DNA of 64,000 nucleotides, from contig JAVBTA010000059.1 of the NCBI GenBank assembly GCA_031556375.1, positions 19,789 through 83,788 on the forward strand, read 5' to 3'. This document shows positions 32,738 through 41,781 of the stretch, one piece after another. Under the pieces are notes generated by a model. That model made no database searches and was not told the origin of the DNA. It saw nothing but the letters and a program-made list of their open reading frames with translations. This DNA is from BNXB01 sp031556375. Lineage in GTDB: Bacteria; Bacteroidota; Bacteroidia; Bacteroidales; Azobacteroidaceae. Both the position numbers and the translations under genes were made by a program. How positions within the stretch are numbered: the stretch's first letter is position 1; each line of letters begins with the position of its first letter.

Positions 32738-33997
32738 TTAATAACCTCTGATTGCCTTAATACCCGGCAATTCCTTTCCTTCAATGAACTCAAGTAAGGC
32801 TCCTCCTCCTGTTGAAACGTACGACATTTCATCTGCCATACCGAATTTGTTTACACAAGCAACGGAATCTCCACCTCCAACTAATGAGAATGCTCCGTTT
32901 TTCGTAGCCTCAACAATTGCTTCACCTACCGAACGTGAACCATGTGTGAAATTTTCAAATTCAAAAACTCCTGTAGGACCATTCCAAAGGATCGTTTTTG
33001 ATTTCTTGATCACATCTGCAAATATTTTTTCCGTTTCCGGTCCGATATCCATTCCTTCCCAACCGTCAGGAATCTCATCCACTTTAGAGAATCCGGCATT
33101 TGCATCATTGCTGAATGCATCTGCAATCTTGGCATCAACAGCCAAAACCATGTTCACATTGTTTTCCTTAGCTTTCTGTAGCAAATCTAATGCCAAATCT
33201 AATTTATCATCCTCACAAATTGAAATTCCGATCTTTCCGCCCATCGCTTTTGTAAACGTATAGGTCATTCCACCGGCTATAATAAGGTTATCAACCTTAG
33301 TTAATAAATTTTCAATAATTTCAATTTTTGATGAAACTTTCGAGCCCCCCATGATTGCGGTAAATGGGCGAGCCGTATTTTTCATTACTTTTTCAACAGC
33401 ATCAATCTCATTTTGCATCAAATAACCAAATAATTTATGGTCTGTATCGAAATAATCTGCGATTAAAGCTGTCGATGCATGAGCACGGTGGGCAGTTCCG
33501 AATGCATCATTGACATAAGCAGTCGCATAAGAAGCCAATGTTTTTGTAAATTCTTTCTGACTTTCTTTCACAGCTTTTTTAGCAGCAGCTTTTTCTTCAT
33601 CAGAAGCATCGTCAGCCAATCTTGGTTTACCTTCCTCTTCAGCATAAAAACGAAGATTTTCCAACATCAAAACCTGTCCAGGTTTCAAAGCTGCAGCTTT
33701 TTCTTTTGCCTGTGCACCGATACAATCATCAGCAAACTGTACTTCGACACCTAATAATGTGGCGACATGCTTAACAATATGTTTCAACGAATACTTGTCT
33801 GCCGGGCCTTTTGGACGTCCTAAGTGAGACCCTAGGATCACACTTCCTCCATCAGCCAGAATTTTCTTTAATGTAGGCAGTGCAGCACGAATACGCGTAT
33901 CATCCGTGATATTAAAATTTTCATCAAGAGGAACGTTAAAATCCACCCGAACAAAAACCTTTTGCCCTGCAAAATTGAATTTGTCAATCGTTTGCAT
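32738..33997 (-). CDS. pgk: Phosphoglycerate kinase
   Basis: A 419-residue glycolytic enzyme that makes ATP and 3-phosphoglycerate from 1,3-bisphosphoglycerate. The N-terminal substrate site is seen in KVFVRVDFNVPLDE (near 13-26) and LGSHLGRPKG (near 56-65), with ENLRFYAEEE after it. The nucleotide side is seen in WNGPTGVFEFENF and GGGDSVACV. The roughly 25-residue lysine/alanine-rich insertion near 130-150 is common in Bacteroidetes Pgk. It lies upstream of the histone-like gene. Confidence 0.98.
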   Translation of the reverse strand: MQTIDKFNFAGQKVFVRVDFNVPLDENFNITDDTRIRAALPTLKKILADGGSVILGSHLGRPKGPADKYSLKHIVKHVATLLGVEVQFADDCIGAQAKEKAAALKPGQVLMLENLRFYAEEEGKPRLADDASDEEKAAAKKAVKESQKEFTKTLASYATAYVNDAFGTAHRAHASTALIADYFDTDHKLFGYLMQNEIDAVEKVMKNTARPFTAIMGGSKVSSKIEIIENLLTKVDNLIIAGGMTYTFTKAMGGKIGISICEDDKLDLALDLLQKAKENNVNMVLAVDAKIADAFSNDANAGFSKVDEIPDGWEGMDIGPETEKIFADVIKKSKTILWNGPTGVFEFENFTHGSRSVGEAIVEATKNGAFSLVGGGDSVACVNKFGMADEMSYVSTGGGALLEFIEGKELPGIKAIRGY

Positions 33998-34054
33998 AAT
34001 AAAACCTATTTTTAGTTAATACCTATTTACTGTGAGTGACTTACAAAAAATTAC

Positions 34055-34117
34055 GAGTTACAAGCAACTGGTTACAAAAAGTAAAATTTCCGATTCGTAA
34101 CTAGGAACTTGTAACTC
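34055..34117. repeat. intergenic inverted repeat between serC and pgk
   Basis: GAGTTACAAG (34055-34064) pairs with CTTGTAACTC (34108-34117). Further GTTAC-like and TTACGAGTT-like copies lie in between, so the element looks like a partly decayed short palindromic repeat. It may act as a transcription end for serC. Confidence 0.55.
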
Positions 34118-34150
34118 GGAACGATTTTCGAGTTGCAAATATACAAAGTA

Positions 34151-35218
34151 TTAATGACTTTTTTCAAAATCTTTCATACAATTTACCAATGCAATGACAC
34201 TTTCTTTTGGAAGTGCATTGTAGGTAGAAGCACGGAAACCACCAACCAAACGGTGACCTTTTATACCGACCATACCTCTTTCTGATGCAAATTTGGCAAA
34301 TTCATCTTCCAGATCTTTATATTCTTCATTCATAACGAAGCAAATATTCATCAAAGAACGATCTTCAGCAACAACTGTTCCTTTAAATAAACGGCTACGA
34401 TCGATCTCTTCGTATAATATACCTGCTTTTTCAATGTTAATCTTTTGCATAGCCCCCAATCCTCCCAGACCTTTTAACCACCTTAATGTCTGAAGTGCGG
34501 CATAAATAGGCACGACCGGAGGAGTATTAAACATCGAACCTTCTTTAATATGAGTACGGTAATCCAACATCGTTGGGATAGTTCGACTCATTTTTCCAAG
34601 CAACTCATCCTTGACAATCGCAAAAGTAACCCCTGCCGGAGCCAGGTTTTTCTGAGCACCGCCGTAAATCAACCCGTATTTGGATACATCTATCGGACGG
34701 GAGAATATATCGGACGACATATCAGCCACCAATGGCACCGGAGAATCAAGATCTTTATGAATCTCGGTTCCATATATCGTATTGTTGGTAGTAATATGGA
34801 AATAATCAGCATCTGCCGGAATAACATAATCTTTAGGGATATACGTAAAATTCGCCTCCTTAGAAGATGCAACTTCAACAACATCTCCAAACAATTTTGC
34901 CTCTTTCAGAGCCTTATTGGCCCAAACTCCGGTATTCAGATACGCAGCTTTCTTTTCCAGCAGGTTATAAGGAACCATGCTGAATTGCAAGCTAGCACCT
35001 CCTCCAAGGAACAGAACGGAATATCCTTCAGGAATATCCAACAATTCTTTGAATAAAGCAACAGCCTCATCCATTACTGCCTGAAAGTCTTTAGATCGAT
35101 GACTTATCTCCATGATAGACATCCCTATACCATTAAAATCAAGTATTGCTTTCGCTGTCTGGTCAATCGTTTCCTGTGGTAGAATCGATGGCCCTGCATT
35201 AAAATTATGTTTCTTCAT
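34151..35218 (-). CDS. serC: Phosphoserine aminotransferase
   Basis: A 355-residue class-V aminotransferase using PLP. The opening HNFNAGPSILP is diagnostic. FLGGGASLQFSMVPYNLL near 70-87 and the PLP lysine in YGGAQKNLAPAG near residue 190 are present, and the C-terminus has GHRLVGGFRASTYNA. It converts 3-phosphohydroxypyruvate to phosphoserine for serine synthesis and can also act in vitamin B6 synthesis. The usual partner serA is not in this window. It is transcribed in the same direction as pgk, 153 bp apart. Confidence 0.97.
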   Translation of the reverse strand: MKKHNFNAGPSILPQETIDQTAKAILDFNGIGMSIMEISHRSKDFQAVMDEAVALFKELLDIPEGYSVLFLGGGASLQFSMVPYNLLEKKAAYLNTGVWANKALKEAKLFGDVVEVASSKEANFTYIPKDYVIPADADYFHITTNNTIYGTEIHKDLDSPVPLVADMSSDIFSRPIDVSKYGLIYGGAQKNLAPAGVTFAIVKDELLGKMSRTIPTMLDYRTHIKEGSMFNTPPVVPIYAALQTLRWLKGLGGLGAMQKINIEKAGILYEEIDRSRLFKGTVVAEDRSLMNICFVMNEEYKDLEDEFAKFASERGMVGIKGHRLVGGFRASTYNALPKESVIALVNCMKDFEKSH

Positions 35219-35287
35219 CCCTACTCTATTTAGGTTAATATTTTATTGGAACTACGATACGAAATTAAAGGTTTTGAACGAAAAAAC

Positions 35288-36553
35288 CTATTTTTTCCAA
35301 AGATTTTTCATATGCTCACGCAAGCGGATCTCAGTCGGATTGTCCTGAGGAGTCCAAAAATGCCTGTTTTTTATCTCTTCCGGCAGAAAATCCTGCTGAA
35401 CAAAATTATTCTCGTAATTATGGGCATATTTATAGTCTTTTCCATAGTTTAAATCCTTCATCAACTTAGTCGGTGCATTACGTAAATGCAAAGGGACAGG
35501 TAAATTACCGGTCTGTTCTACAACAGCAATAGCCTCATCAATAGCCAAATACGCAGAATTACTTTTGGGACTTGTAGCCAGATATACCGTTGTCTGAGCC
35601 AGGATAATGCGTCCTTCAGGCCAACCTATCTTTGTCAGGGCATCAAAACAAGCATTTGCAAGCAACAACGCATTAGGATTTGCCAAACCGATATCTTCTG
35701 ATGCGGAAATCACCAGACGACGGGCGATAAACTTAGGATCTTCTCCTCCGGCAACCATACGGGCCAGCCAGTAAATAGCACCGTCCGGATCACTTCCCCT
35801 GATCGATTTTATAAATGCAGAAATAATATCATAATGGAGTTCACCCCCTTTATCATAGGCCGCCGGATTTTCCTGAAGACGGTCAATTACCTTCTCATCA
35901 GTAATAATAATTTCATTTTCATCATCAGCACCAATAACCAGTTCCAGTATATTCAATAATTTGCGGGCATCCCCTCCGGCAAAACGCAATAGTGCGGCAG
36001 ACTCTAGAATTTCAATCTTCTTATTCTTTAGTTCAGCATCTGTCGCGAGAGCCTTACTTGCCAAACCAAGCAAATCTTTCTCCTCCAGACTCTTAAGTAC
36101 ATATACCTGACAACGGGATAATAACGGACGGATCACCTCAAATGAAGGATTTTCGGTAGTAGCGCCAACTAATGTAATAATGCCAGTTTCCACTGCTGAC
36201 AATAAAGAATCCTGTTGCGACTTGCTGAAACGGTGAATTTCATCAATAAAAAGAATCGGACGGTTTTTATTGAAAAATTGATTGGACTTAACCTTATCTA
36301 TCACTTCCCGTACATCCTTAACTCCTGAATTTACAGCACTCAATGTGTAAAAAGGAATATCCAGTTGCTTGGAAATAATCTGAGCCAGGGTTGTCTTCCC
36401 TACTCCCGGAGGTCCCCATAAGATAAATGAAGGTACATGCCCGGAATCTATAATTTTCCGGAGCACTCCCCCTTTCCCCACCAAATGCTGTTGTCCGACG
36501 TAATCGTCAAGGGATTGAGGGCGCATTCGCTCTGCTAATGGACGGTTAGACAT
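35288..36553 (-). CDS. rarA: Replication-associated recombination protein RarA (MgsA)
   Basis: A 421-residue AAA+ ATPase that binds DNA ends and SSB at stalled forks. It starts with the family's RPLAERMRPQSLDDYVGQ. Walker A GPPGVGKTT is near 47-55 and Walker B LFIDEIHRF follows; sensor 1 is GATTENPSFEV. The C-terminal tetramerisation region has YNYGKDYKYAHNY-type residues. A reverse-strand -7 box TATCTTTG lies at 36574-36567, 14 bp before the start, so the leader would be very short. Confidence 0.95.
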   Translation of the reverse strand: MSNRPLAERMRPQSLDDYVGQQHLVGKGGVLRKIIDSGHVPSFILWGPPGVGKTTLAQIISKQLDIPFYTLSAVNSGVKDVREVIDKVKSNQFFNKNRPILFIDEIHRFSKSQQDSLLSAVETGIITLVGATTENPSFEVIRPLLSRCQVYVLKSLEEKDLLGLASKALATDAELKNKKIEILESAALLRFAGGDARKLLNILELVIGADDENEIIITDEKVIDRLQENPAAYDKGGELHYDIISAFIKSIRGSDPDGAIYWLARMVAGGEDPKFIARRLVISASEDIGLANPNALLLANACFDALTKIGWPEGRIILAQTTVYLATSPKSNSAYLAIDEAIAVVEQTGNLPVPLHLRNAPTKLMKDLNYGKDYKYAHNYENNFVQQDFLPEEIKNRHFWTPQDNPTEIRLREHMKNLWKK

Positions 36554-36854
36554 TATGATTATTCCACAAAGATATAAATTTTAATTGAGAATGGACTTAC
36601 TCACAGAAATCACTTTAGCAGACGAATCAATTTCCAGTTTTCAGGAAAGTTCAACCGGTATATTTCCAAATATAAGTGGTTAATGTTCCTATTTTGTTGC
36701 AACATTTTTACTTCACAGAAAAGAAGTTCCTGGAAATTCTTTGATTTTTAAATTTGCAAAAAGACATACAAACTAAAATATATAAGAAAAAAAGGATTCA
36801 AATCTCGTTTCCTTAACAAATTTTCCCTAAATTTGTCATCAAACAAAAGGGATT
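36554..36854. other. divergent rarA-pyrB regulatory region
   Basis: No gene is seen. Palindromes TATATTT-CC-AAATATA (36659-36674) and TGTTGCAACA (about 36694-36703) are present. Rightward -7 boxes TAAATTTG lie at 36749-36756 and again at 36828-36835, so pyrB may have two starts, the distal one with a leader of about 90 nt. The rarA -7 box is at 36567-36574. Confidence 0.5.
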
Positions 36855-37772
36855 ATGAATAAAAAAAGTTTAGTATCCATTGTAGACTACTCAAAAGAGG
36901 ATATTCTCCGACTAATCGGAATCGCAGAAATATTTGAAAGAAATCCGAACAGGAGATTATTGGAAGGGAAGGTTTGCGCCACCCTTTTTTTTGAACCTTC
37001 TACCAGAACACGGTTGAGTTTTGAAACGGCTGTCAACCGTATGGGAGGACGCATCATCGGATTTAGCGACGCTGCAACAACAAGTTCTTCAAAAGGAGAA
37101 ACCCTGAAAGACACAATCATGATGGTTAGTAATTATGCAGATCTAATTATCATGCGTCATCATCTGGAAGGAGCTGCCCGATATGCTTCGGAAGTTACCG
37201 GCATTCCAATTATCAACGCCGGAGACGGAGCCAACCAGCACCCGACACAAACGATGCTGGACATTTACTCCATCTACAAAACGCAAGGTACATTAGAAAA
37301 TCTGGAAATCACTATGGTTGGAGACTTGAAATATGGTCGTACCGTCCATTCGTTGATTACCGGAATGTCGCATTTTAATCCGACATTTCATTTTGTCGCA
37401 CCGGAAGAACTTCGAATTCCGGATCTATACAAAACATTCTGTGATAACAAGGGCATCAAATACCACGAATACACTGATTTTTCGGAAGAAGTGATTAATC
37501 GTTCGGATATCATTTATATGACCCGTGTTCAACGGGAACGTTTTACCGACCTGATGGAATACGAAAAGGTAAAGAATGTATATATCCTGCGAAACCAGAT
37601 GCTATCCGAGAGTAAAGACAATCTACGGATATTGCATCCGCTCCCTCGCGTAAATGAAATTGCTTACGATGTGGATAGCAATCCTAAAGCTTATTATATC
37701 GAACAGGCAAGAAACGGGGTTTTTGCAAGACAGGCTATTATTTGTGATGTATTGGGAATCGAAATTGAATAA
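36855..37772 (+). CDS. pyrB: Aspartate carbamoyltransferase, catalytic chain
   Basis: A 305-residue enzyme that joins carbamoyl phosphate and aspartate in pyrimidine synthesis. The carbamoyl-phosphate loop FEPSTRTRLSFE (near 47-58) and the SSSKGET loop (near 76-82) are intact. HPTQTMLDIYSI and LHPLPRVNEI are also present. The regulatory-chain gene follows after 3 bp, so the product should be the E. coli-like class B holoenzyme with allosteric control. Confidence 0.97.
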   Translation: MNKKSLVSIVDYSKEDILRLIGIAEIFERNPNRRLLEGKVCATLFFEPSTRTRLSFETAVNRMGGRIIGFSDAATTSSSKGETLKDTIMMVSNYADLIIMRHHLEGAARYASEVTGIPIINAGDGANQHPTQTMLDIYSIYKTQGTLENLEITMVGDLKYGRTVHSLITGMSHFNPTFHFVAPEELRIPDLYKTFCDNKGIKYHEYTDFSEEVINRSDIIYMTRVQRERFTDLMEYEKVKNVYILRNQMLSESKDNLRILHPLPRVNEIAYDVDSNPKAYYIEQARNGVFARQAIICDVLGIEIE

Positions 37773-37775
37773 ATT

Positions 37776-38234
37776 ATGGTAAAGAAAAAAGAATTACAAG
37801 TGGCAGCTCTTGAAAACGGCACTGCTATCGATCATATCCCGGCCGATCAACTATTCAAAGTTGTTTCTTTGTTAGGTATTGAACATCTCAAGACGCCGGT
37901 AACAATCGGATATAATCTGGATAGTAAAAAAATGGGAAAGAAAGGGATTATCAAGATTTCTGATAAATTTTTCGAACAAGATGAAATCAACAGGATATCC
38001 CTGATCGCTCCAACTGTAAATCTCAATATAATAAGGGATTACGAAGTTGTAGAAAAAAAACATGTTAACTTACCCGACGAATTAAGCGGAATTGTAAGAT
38101 GTAATAATCCTAAATGCATCTCCAATAATGAACCAATGATGACACGTTTCCAGGTTATTGACAAAGAAAATGTGACGTTAAAATGTCATTATTGCGAAGT
38201 AAAAATTAAAAAAGAAGATATCGAACTGAAATGA
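37776..38234 (+). CDS. pyrI: Aspartate carbamoyltransferase, regulatory chain
   Basis: A 152-residue protein with an N-terminal allosteric domain (about 8-100, IDHIPADQLFKV) and a C-terminal zinc domain. The four zinc cysteines are C109, C114, C137 and C140 (RCNNPKC and CHYC). It links catalytic trimers and binds CTP/ATP. Its stop overlaps the next start (ATGA), so the flavin reductase-like gene is translationally coupled. Confidence 0.97.
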   Translation: MVKKKELQVAALENGTAIDHIPADQLFKVVSLLGIEHLKTPVTIGYNLDSKKMGKKGIIKISDKFFEQDEINRISLIAPTVNLNIIRDYEVVEKKHVNLPDELSGIVRCNNPKCISNNEPMMTRFQVIDKENVTLKCHYCEVKIKKEDIELK

Positions 38235-38797
38235 AAGTGGATTGGAAACCAGGTACAATGATTTATCCACTACCGGCAGTATTGGTTAGCTGTGGTTCCG
38301 AACCCGGCGAATATAACCTGATTACTATCGGATGGACAGGAACCATTTGTACCAATCCGGCCATGTGTTACATTTCCGTACGGCCGGAACGACACTCATA
38401 CGATATTCTCAAAAAAAATATGGAGTTCGTTATCAATCTTACAAACAAAGATATGGCATATGCCACAGACTGGTGTGGTGTGAGATCAGGAAAAGACTTC
38501 AACAAATTTGAGGAAATGAAACTCACTCCCGGAAAAGCCAGCATAGTGCAGGCTCCTATCATCGAAGAATCTCCTTTATGTATTGAATGCCGGGTAAAAG
38601 GTATACTTCCTATGGGGAGCCATGACATGTTTATTTCTGAAGTAGTAAACGTATTAGCCGATGATAAATACCTGGATCCCGAAACAGGATCTTTCGATAT
38701 GCAAAAAGCTGATCTGTTAGCTTATTCTCATGGAAAATATTTTACTTTGGGCGAACTTATCGGTAAATTCGGCTGGAGCGTAAAAAAGAATGGATAG
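38231..38797 (+). CDS. Flavin reductase-like domain protein
   Basis: A 188-residue split-barrel FMN-binding protein. Family features are LPAVLVSCG, NLITIGWTGTICTNPAMCYISVRPERHSY (20 or more residues around 28-57) and the C-terminal HGKYFTLGE. The electron donor and physiological substrate cannot be predicted. It overlaps pyrI by 4 bp and the next gene by 8 bp, so it is an operon member although no pyrimidine-linked role is known to me. Confidence 0.82.
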   Translation: MKVDWKPGTMIYPLPAVLVSCGSEPGEYNLITIGWTGTICTNPAMCYISVRPERHSYDILKKNMEFVINLTNKDMAYATDWCGVRSGKDFNKFEEMKLTPGKASIVQAPIIEESPLCIECRVKGILPMGSHDMFISEVVNVLADDKYLDPETGSFDMQKADLLAYSHGKYFTLGELIGKFGWSVKKNG

Positions 38798-39491
38798 ATT
38801 ACTAAAATATTTTGTAATACTCATTACCGGATTAATGTGCTGTTGTTCAATCCATGCACAGAAACGTCTTTCTCCATTGACGGCAAAAACCGTCAACTGG
38901 GGATTCAATGGAGGAATCAACGCTTTAAGCACTACTCATTTCAGCGTATATCAAGGAGATACTAAACTTGAAGATGTTTCTTATGTTAATAAAGTGGGAT
39001 TCACCGGAGGTGCATTCTTCAGAATCAATCTCAGTAACTTTTTTATGCAACCGGAAGTTACTTATTGTTTTGCCCAGGAAAAATTTTCATTCGGACGATT
39101 GACCGATTCGGGCAGCTCCTCTCTACAAACAACGATCAATACTCATTATCAGTCATTACTCGTTCCTGTTCTCGCCGGATATAATATTATAAAACAGAAC
39201 CATTATTTGTTTAATGTATATCTGGGGCCGGATTTCCAATACCATTACAGGACCTCATTCGATCAGGGAAATACACATTTTATAGATAAATCTCCCCGAT
39301 ACAGCATCAATGGTATCATCGGATTTTCCTTTAATATATCTAATCTCTTTTTCGATTTCAGATATGAAATTAATCGTCCTAATACCGACATTTATTTCAA
39401 CGACATAACTGAAGCCCCCGAATATTTGAAAGATATTTCTGTCAAAAAAAATGAGAATATACTGAGTTTTTCCTGCGGATTAATGTTTTAA
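38790..39491 (+). CDS. PorT-family outer-membrane beta-barrel protein
   Basis: A 233-residue protein with a signal peptide (about 1-23, ending SIHAQ) and amphipathic strands such as FFMQPEVTYCFA, VPVLAGYNII and LFFDFRYEI. It ends in a strand with a terminal phenylalanine (LSFSCGLMF), the signal for outer-membrane barrel insertion. It resembles the PorT/outer-membrane-protein-beta-barrel family linked in Porphyromonas to type IX secretion, but many paralogues exist. It overlaps the flavin reductase-like gene by 8 bp. Confidence 0.75.
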   Translation: MDRLLKYFVILITGLMCCCSIHAQKRLSPLTAKTVNWGFNGGINALSTTHFSVYQGDTKLEDVSYVNKVGFTGGAFFRINLSNFFMQPEVTYCFAQEKFSFGRLTDSGSSSLQTTINTHYQSLLVPVLAGYNIIKQNHYLFNVYLGPDFQYHYRTSFDQGNTHFIDKSPRYSINGIIGFSFNISNLFFDFRYEINRPNTDIYFNDITEAPEYLKDISVKKNENILSFSCGLMF

Positions 39492-39546
39492 GGTTAACTT
39501 TGCAGGATAATTTTGATAATTATTAATAATAAAATACCATTATTGT

Positions 39547-40827
39547 ATGAAACGTGACGACTTGATTTTCGACATTATCAACAAAGAGTATCAACGCCAG
39601 TTGAAAGGCATTGAACTTATCGCATCAGAGAACTTTGTAAGTGAACAAGTTATGCAGGCCGCAGGCTCATGCCTGACCAATAAATACGCAGAAGGTTATC
39701 CCGGGAAACGTTATTATGGCGGTTGCGAAGTCGTAGATCAAAGCGAACAGATCGCTATCGACCGTTTAAAACAGCTTTTCGGAGCGGAATGGGCGAATGT
39801 GCAACCTCACTCCGGAGCACAAGCAAATATGGCTGTGTTTCTGGCTTGTATGAATCCCGGAGATAAGTTCTTGGGACTCAACCTGTCTCATGGAGGACAT
39901 CTCAGCCATGGTTCTCCCGTTAATTTCTCCGGATTAGTTTATCATGCCTTGGAATATAATGTAAAAGAAGATACCGGATATGTCGATTATGATCAATTAG
40001 AAGCCGTAGCAACAACAGAAAAGCCGAAACTGATCATTGCCGGAGCCTCGGCTTATTCCCGTGAATGGGATTATGCACGCATTCGCAAAGTAGCGGATAA
40101 AATCGGTGCAATCTTTATGGTCGACATGGCTCATCCTGCCGGACTGATCGCAGCCGGATTGCTGAATAATCCTCTGCCTCATGCACACATAGTGACTTCA
40201 ACTACCCATAAAACCCTTCGTGGAACACGTGGAGGTATCATCCTGATGGGTAAAGATCTTGAAAACCCATGGGGAAAAACAACTCCAAAAGGAGAAATCC
40301 GCATGATGTCGGCATTACTTGATTCTGCGGTATTCCCTGGCGTACAGGGAGGGCCACTTGAACATATCATTGCTGCTAAAGCTGTTTCCTTTGGAGAAGC
40401 ATTAGATCCTTCTTATAAAACATATCAGTCCCAAGTCCAGAAGAATGCACAAGCTATGGCTAAAGCATTTATGGATAAAGGGTACAAAATCGTTTCCAAC
40501 GGAACAGACAACCACCTGATGCTGATTGACCTGCGTTCAAAATTCCCTGAATTAACAGGAAAAGAAGCAGAAAAAGCATTGGTTGCTGCAGATATCACTA
40601 CAAATAAAAACATGGTACCTTTCGACAGCAGGAGTCCTTTCCAAACTTCCGGATTACGCTTCGGAACTCCAGCTATTACCACCCGTGGTTTGAAAGAGCC
40701 TATGATGGGAGAAATCGTGGAACTGATTGATACTGTACTTTCAAATGCAGGTAATGAGGCTACAATCAAGACTGTAAGGGAAAAAGTCAATACGATAATG
40801 AAAGATCATCCTCTATTTGCCTGGTAA
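39547..40827 (+). CDS. glyA: Serine hydroxymethyltransferase
   Basis: A 426-residue PLP enzyme that interconverts serine and glycine and charges tetrahydrofolate with one-carbon units. The PLP lysine is K222 in STTHKTLRGTRGG. ELIASENFVS (near 23-32), YPGKRYYGGCE and QPHSGAQANMA are also diagnostic. It has its own -7 box (TAACTTTG, 39495-39502) and a strong terminator at 40851-40876. With fhs at 45.5 kb it serves one-carbon metabolism. Confidence 0.98.
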   Translation: MKRDDLIFDIINKEYQRQLKGIELIASENFVSEQVMQAAGSCLTNKYAEGYPGKRYYGGCEVVDQSEQIAIDRLKQLFGAEWANVQPHSGAQANMAVFLACMNPGDKFLGLNLSHGGHLSHGSPVNFSGLVYHALEYNVKEDTGYVDYDQLEAVATTEKPKLIIAGASAYSREWDYARIRKVADKIGAIFMVDMAHPAGLIAAGLLNNPLPHAHIVTSTTHKTLRGTRGGIILMGKDLENPWGKTTPKGEIRMMSALLDSAVFPGVQGGPLEHIIAAKAVSFGEALDPSYKTYQSQVQKNAQAMAKAFMDKGYKIVSNGTDNHLMLIDLRSKFPELTGKEAEKALVAADITTNKNMVPFDSRSPFQTSGLRFGTPAITTRGLKEPMMGEIVELIDTVLSNAGNEATIKTVREKVNTIMKDHPLFAW

Positions 40828-40850
40828 TACTCAGCAACTATTTATATATA

Positions 40851-40876
40851 GGCTGAAGGATTCTTCAGCCTTTTTT
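40851..40876. terminator. glyA terminator
   Basis: GGCTGAAG (40851-40858) and CTTCAGCC (40863-40870) form an 8-bp stem followed by TTTTTT. Confidence 0.9.
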
Positions 40877-40877
40877 A

Positions 40878-41777
40878 TTACAATTTTTTCGAAAACTCCC
40901 GGCAAATGCTTTCATGCTTCCAAACCATATAAACAAGCATGATATTCATTACTGTTATTTCGAAAATAAAATAAATCCATGGATATCCGGCTAATACCGA
41001 AAGACAAAGAACAATAGCACGTAAATTGAACGATAATAAATTCGTGAATTTCATCAATGGCAAACTCTTTTCCCGGAATTCAGTTCTAAACCACGCAGGG
41101 ACTTCTCCTGCATATTTTTCATTTATGATCTTCATCATTCGCTGAAACTGAGGCGTTTTTTGCTCTTGTTTTCTCGTATAATCAAGATAATTGTATTCAA
41201 AGAGTTTTTTCACAAAATCTTTTTTCCAACTTAACTTTCTGTATCTTTCCAATACTTCCTTTGAGTTATCCAGTTCACTTCCTTTCTTTCCTTTCAGAAA
41301 AAGCAAATGCACATTACGATAATAATCGGCCATCCGGGTCTGTGTCCCATGAAAAAATCCGGCAACAAGGGCTAAAGCGACAATATAATATCCTAATTCC
41401 TGGAATTGATTCAATATCAATGCAACATAAATGGAAATAAACCAGAAGACTCCGCAAGCGCCATCAAGAATTCGTCCTAATTCCGATTTTTGCCCTGTCA
41501 TACGAGCCAACTGACCATCGGCACTATCGTATGAATTTGCCCAAATCAACAAAATCACGCCCAATAACTTAACCCACAATGTGTCGAAATAAAAACAAAC
41601 ACCGGAGGCTACTCCGATAAATATAGAAGCTATCGTGATTTGGTTAGGTGTCACTCCTAATTTATTAAAAAACAAAGCCCATCGATAACCGATGGGACGA
41701 TAAAAATGAATGTCGATAAACTCTTCAGTATCTGTTGATTTCAGCGTAGATTCAAGTGTTGGTAATTGTTCTGACAT
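40878..41777 (-). CDS. CDP-alcohol phosphatidyltransferase-family protein, motif lacks last Asp
   Basis: This inner-membrane protein has 299 residues from the chosen ATG at 41777. An upstream ATG at 41837 would overlap the ATP-grasp gene by 56 bp and is less likely. The family motif DxxDGxxAR-x8-GxxxDxxxD reads DSADGQLAR, then G-RILD, then GACG: the fourth aspartate, the proposed general base, is glycine. Several hydrophobic helices surround it. It should transfer a phosphoalcohol between CDP-linked and acceptor substrates, but the missing Asp casts doubt on normal chemistry. It starts 4 bp after the ATP-grasp gene and closes a three-gene cluster. Confidence 0.8.
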   Translation of the reverse strand: MSEQLPTLESTLKSTDTEEFIDIHFYRPIGYRWALFFNKLGVTPNQITIASIFIGVASGVCFYFDTLWVKLLGVILLIWANSYDSADGQLARMTGQKSELGRILDGACGVFWFISIYVALILNQFQELGYYIVALALVAGFFHGTQTRMADYYRNVHLLFLKGKKGSELDNSKEVLERYRKLSWKKDFVKKLFEYNYLDYTRKQEQKTPQFQRMMKIINEKYAGEVPAWFRTEFREKSLPLMKFTNLLSFNLRAIVLCLSVLAGYPWIYFIFEITVMNIMLVYMVWKHESICREFSKKL

Positions 41778-41781
41778 AGAG

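Noticed and set aside
36554..36854. Pyrimidine-responsive riboswitch or PyrR site before pyrB
   Set aside because: No terminator/antiterminator pair or PyrR-binding motif could be recognised; only promoters and palindromes are seen.
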